Source: Faeciplasma sp964650705
GTDB lineage: Bacteria > Bacillota > Clostridia > Oscillospirales > Ruminococcaceae
Direction of reading: 5' to 3'
Length of the DNA stretch: 64,000 nt
NCBI GenBank assembly: GCA_964650705.1
Contig: CAZYUJ010000004.1
Location: forward strand, 117,253-181,252
The position numbers and the translations under genes were made by a program. Numbering within the stretch: the first letter of the stretch is position 1; each line of letters begins with the position of its first letter. Below are positions 61,655 through 64,000 of this stretch, one piece after another. Under the pieces are notes generated by a model, which saw nothing but the letters and a program-made list of their open reading frames with translations, had not been told where the DNA came from and did no database searches.

Positions 61655-62323
61655 ACGTTTTATATCGCACTTATAGTTATTATAGTTTTTTCTTATATCA
61701 TAGGAAGCTTGAATTCAGCGATCATCGCGACTTTTCTTATCTCAGGTAAGGACATCAGAGATTTCGGCAGTAAGAACGCAGGGTTGACTAACGTATACCG
61801 TTGCTTTGGCAAGACTGCGGCTGCTCTGACTTTGATCTTTGACTTCCTCAAGGGCATTATCGTAGTTTTTGTTTCACGCCTGCCTTTTATAATCGGTCTG
61901 TTGTCTGACACGGAATATGATGTCTTATCTGTTTCAATGGTTGCAGCACTTTTGGCAATCATCGGTCACTCCTTCCCGATCTTCTATGGATTCAAGGGCG
62001 GAAAGGGGATTCTGATTGCCGGAGTTTGTATGCTTGCTACCGATCCGATCGTGTTTGTTTGTGAAGTAGTCTTATTCTTCACACTTGTCGGAATCACAAG
62101 ATACATTTCAGTCGGTTCGATAGCTTGTTGTATCGGATATCCGGTGTTTACTTTGATCTGGCAGGTTGTAAGCGTCAAACTCTTTGACACTGACTATGAA
62201 ATGATATTAGTTCATGTGATAATCGCTTTGCTTATCGGCGCTTTGTGCTTTGTCCGCCACCTGCCGAATGTCAAGCGACTGATCAATCACGAAGAGAACA
62301 GGTTCACAATAAGAAAAGACTAA
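61655..62323 (+). CDS. plsY: Acyl-phosphate:glycerol-3-phosphate acyltransferase PlsY, apparent ACG start
   Basis: 222 residues if begun at ACG 61655, placed 7 bases after AAAGGAAG. The frame from there gives the expected first membrane helix ('FYIALIVIIVFSYIIGSLNSA'), then 'DIRDFGSKNAGLTNVYRCFG' (the PlsY signature) and 'GHSFPIFYGFKGGKG' and further helices. No ATG, GTG or TTG lies in frame between the stop at 61610 and TTG 61709, and starting at 61709 would delete most of helix 1. So the start is non-standard (ACG or ATT) or one base is wrong. It makes lysophosphatidic acid from acyl phosphate and glycerol-3-phosphate. Confidence 0.88.
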   Translation, partial: TFYIALIVIIVFSYIIGSLNSAIIATFLISGKDIRDFGSKNAGLTNVYRCFGKTAAALTLIFDFLKGIIVVFVSRLPFIIGLLSDTEYDVLSVSMVAALLAIIGHSFPIFYGFKGGKGILIAGVCMLATDPIVFVCEVVLFFTLVGITRYISVGSIACCIGYPVFTLIWQVVSVKLFDTDYEMILVHVIIALLIGALCFVRHLPNVKRLINHEENRFTIRKD

Positions 62324-62352
62324 TTCCCACCTACAAGAAAGGACGTGTTACG

Positions 62353-63336
62353 GTGCTTAGAATTGCAATTCTCGGCTCGGGCGGATTTGGATTGGCTCTT
62401 GCTGCTTCATGCGACAGACTCGGACATGAAGTTACCGTTTGGAGTGCTTTTTCGGATGAGATCGCGGCACTTAAGCGAACTCGTGAATTAAGGGCAAAGC
62501 TTCCCGGGATCAGAATTCCCGAAACTGTTGAATTAACTACTGATATATCCTGTGTTGAGGGAAAAGATATCGTTTTGATCGGAATCCCCACGAAATTCGT
62601 TCGAGGAGTCTGTGAAAGCGCAAAGCCTTATCTTAATTCGGATACGATCATCGTCAGCACTTCTAAAGGTCTTGAAGACGGTACGCTTAAGAGGATGACT
62701 GAGGTCATTTCCGAGGTCTTATATGAAAACAAGATCGTTGCTCTAACCGGACCTTCTCACGCTGAGGAGCTCGGAAAAGGAATCCCGACAGCAGTTGTTG
62801 TAGCATGCGACGACAAAGATACATCCACATTAATTCAAAAAGCTTTCTCCGATACTGCGTTGCGATTATACATCAACAGCGATGTTATCGGAAGCGAGAT
62901 AGGCGGCGCAGTTAAGAACGTTATCGCTCTTTGTTGCGGTGTGGCTGAAGGCTTGGGCCTTGGTGACAACACTAAGGCAGCCATTATGACACGAGGACTG
63001 AATGAAATAATGCGTCTTGGCGTTGCTATGGGCGGAAGACCGGACACGTTCTATGGCCTCGCGGGAATGGGTGACTTGGTCGTAACTTGCACAAGCATGC
63101 ATTCTCGAAATATGAGAGCCGGAATCTTGATAGGACAGGGGGTAACTCCCGAAGAAGCTGTTCATCAGATCGGTACGGTTGAAGGCTATGCCTGTGCAAA
63201 CGCAACATTGGAGCTTTCACGGAAATATAATGTCGATATGCCGATCACTCTCAAGATCAACGAGATCCTGTTTAATAACAAAGATCCAAAGGAAGCTATC
63301 AACGAGCTTATGCTTCGTCCGTACGGAACTGAATAG
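62353..63336 (+). CDS. gpsA: Glycerol-3-phosphate dehydrogenase [NAD(P)+]
   Basis: 327 residues from GTG 62353; AAAGGA lies nine bases upstream, and upstream in-frame codons fall inside plsY. NAD(P)-binding 'ILGSGGFGLALA' (GxGxxG, about 6-17), 'STSKGLE', 'LTGPSHAEE', 'GGAVKNVIALCCG' (catalytic Lys) and 'GLAGMGDLVVTCTS'. It reduces dihydroxyacetone phosphate to sn-glycerol-3-phosphate, the substrate of PlsY just upstream. Confidence 0.96.
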   Translation: MLRIAILGSGGFGLALAASCDRLGHEVTVWSAFSDEIAALKRTRELRAKLPGIRIPETVELTTDISCVEGKDIVLIGIPTKFVRGVCESAKPYLNSDTIIVSTSKGLEDGTLKRMTEVISEVLYENKIVALTGPSHAEELGKGIPTAVVVACDDKDTSTLIQKAFSDTALRLYINSDVIGSEIGGAVKNVIALCCGVAEGLGLGDNTKAAIMTRGLNEIMRLGVAMGGRPDTFYGLAGMGDLVVTCTSMHSRNMRAGILIGQGVTPEEAVHQIGTVEGYACANATLELSRKYNVDMPITLKINEILFNNKDPKEAINELMLRPYGTE

Positions 63337-63377
63337 ATAAAAAGCCTCGATATTAGGGTGGGGTTCATAAAACAGTT

Positions 63378-63415
63378 AAATCCGACCAATGGTTTCGATC
63401 ATAGGTCGGATTTTT
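63378..63415 (+). terminator. Terminator after gpsA
   Basis: Stem AAATCCGACC/GGTCGGATTT (63378-63387 and about 63404-63413), 16-nt loop, T5 tail. Confidence 0.85.
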
Positions 63416-63435
63416 GCAATATTTATCGGTTTCGG

Positions 63436-63537
63436 AAAGGCTTCCTTGTGTCAAGGGAGCTGTCAGCGAAGCTGACTGAGGGATTGACAACCCCTTCGCC
63501 CCTGCGGGGCACCTCGCCTTACACAGGGGAGGCTTTG
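63436..63537. mobile_element. MITE-like palindromic repeat
   Basis: About 100 bp with imperfect inverted ends AAAGGCTTCCTTGTGT and ACACAGGGGAGGCTTT, and internal AGCTGTCAGCGAAGCTGACTG and GCCCCTGCGGGGC hairpins. This is the layout of a common intergenic element of gut Clostridia (ends like AGGCTCCCCTGTGT). It has no coding capacity. The short ORF reading through it is not credible. Confidence 0.7.
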
Positions 63538-63620
63538 GTTCGGTGCAAAACTGCACACAGCACGATACGCCGAGGGGTGTATAGAAGTGCGCCCTTACTG
63601 TTCGATAAATTGGAATTTGT

Positions 63621-64000
63621 TTACTTACTTGAATAGGTATACTTTGCGATTAAAGTTTGTTCGATGCTGTCATCTGATGTATCTGCAAACAAGGTTTTGT
63701 CATATTCATAATTTTCGTGTGCAAGACAAGTTTCGAGCATAAAAAGAAAAATACCTGTATCAATCTTATTGTAATATCGAACCTTATCCGCAGGCATGAT
63801 ACCTTTTTTGCCAGGTTTCTTAAATCGGTATACCATCAAATCGCAGCCAGTATTTTCAACAATCCACGGTTGTGTGTTACAAGCACTTGGCGTGAAACGA
63901 ACAATCTCTGCAACTCCTAATGTATTACCGTTCCATATTTCGCTCAAAGGTTTTCTTTTTGACTTGAACATATCCTTTCGGAACTTGTCTTCGGGCATTT
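63621..64000 (-). CDS. Nitroreductase-family protein, C-terminal part (runs off the window)
   Basis: The visible 125 residues include 'VRFTPSACNTQPWIVEN', the flavin-contact region of TM1586-type nitroreductases, and 'GIMPADKVRYYNKIDTGIFLFMLETCLAHE'. The family is normally about twice as long, and the methionine at 63998 is not preceded by a visible start signal, so the true start is beyond base 64000. FMN-dependent oxidoreductase; substrate unknown. Confidence 0.78.
   Translation of the reverse strand, partial: MPEDKFRKDMFKSKRKPLSEIWNGNTLGVAEIVRFTPSACNTQPWIVENTGCDLMVYRFKKPGKKGIMPADKVRYYNKIDTGIFLFMLETCLAHENYEYDKTLFADTSDDSIEQTLIAKYTYSSK

Overview
The window looks like chromosomal DNA of a fibre-degrading, anaerobic, low-to-mid-GC Firmicute of class Clostridia, probably near the Oscillospiraceae/Ruminococcaceae. 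Reasons: an IspH–ribosomal protein S1 fusion (a clostridial trait), a rex-linked acn–icd operon, the tepA–ylzJ–uppP–ftsK block, strong AGGAGG ribosome sites with TTGACA/TATAAT promoters, many small clostridial families (YlzJ, DUF3006, C_GCAxxG_C_C, YitT) and several secreted plant-polysaccharide enzymes. No phage, IS transposase or CRISPR array was seen. Genus and species cannot be set from the sequence alone.

Layout. 1–2.9 kb: the end of a nucleoside-type ABC permease, then a three-gene polar amino-acid ABC transporter behind ArgR-like operators. 2.9–4.7 kb: an array of GC-rich hairpins, two tRNA-Ala genes, a gene with a duplicated start region and a PLMP/RRXRR-like N-terminus, and a GNAT acetyltransferase. 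4.7–15.7 kb: two surface proteins, a NifU-like/GGGtGRT gene pair, and an ECF sigma factor with a large membrane anti-sigma candidate. 15.8–28.5 kb: a polysaccharide-utilisation locus with a sugar-binding lipoprotein, AraC regulator, GH2 lipoprotein, CE8 pectin esterase, GH98 lipoprotein and cytoplasmic GH115 alpha-glucuronidase. 28.5–34 kb: small conserved genes, two acyltransferases carrying zinc ribbons, a histidine phosphatase and a YitT membrane protein. 34–37.9 kb (minus): acn–icd–rex. 38–51 kb: a long plus-strand run from tepA through ftsK to two fusion genes, cmk–plsC and ispH–rpsA. 51–63.4 kb: cell-wall and core genes (PBP1A, RNA methyltransferase, mtaB, HPr-like, a PBP5-like pseudoenzyme, pgi, yceD–rpmF, der–plsY–gpsA). 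The window ends in a MITE-like repeat and a partial nitroreductase.

How the genes work together. The utilisation locus appears aimed at substituted xylan or a similar cell-wall glycan: GH98, GH2 and CE8 act outside the cell, a lipoprotein captures oligosaccharides, and GH115 removes uronic acid inside. Three of its promoters carry one 14-bp box (TGCAAAGAAG plus four bases) exactly 13 bp upstream of a TATAAT-like -10, overlapping the -35 position; this is what a directly activated AraC regulon should look like. Rex probably represses its own acn–icd–rex operon, because a near-perfect Rex operator covers the -35.

The most unusual items are the shared activator box of the utilisation locus, the Rex autoregulatory operator, a PBP5-family protein that has lost all three catalytic motifs, plsY without a standard start codon (ACG after a good ribosome site), the NifU-like/GGGtGRT pair of unknown function, and the start-duplicated PLMP-like gene.
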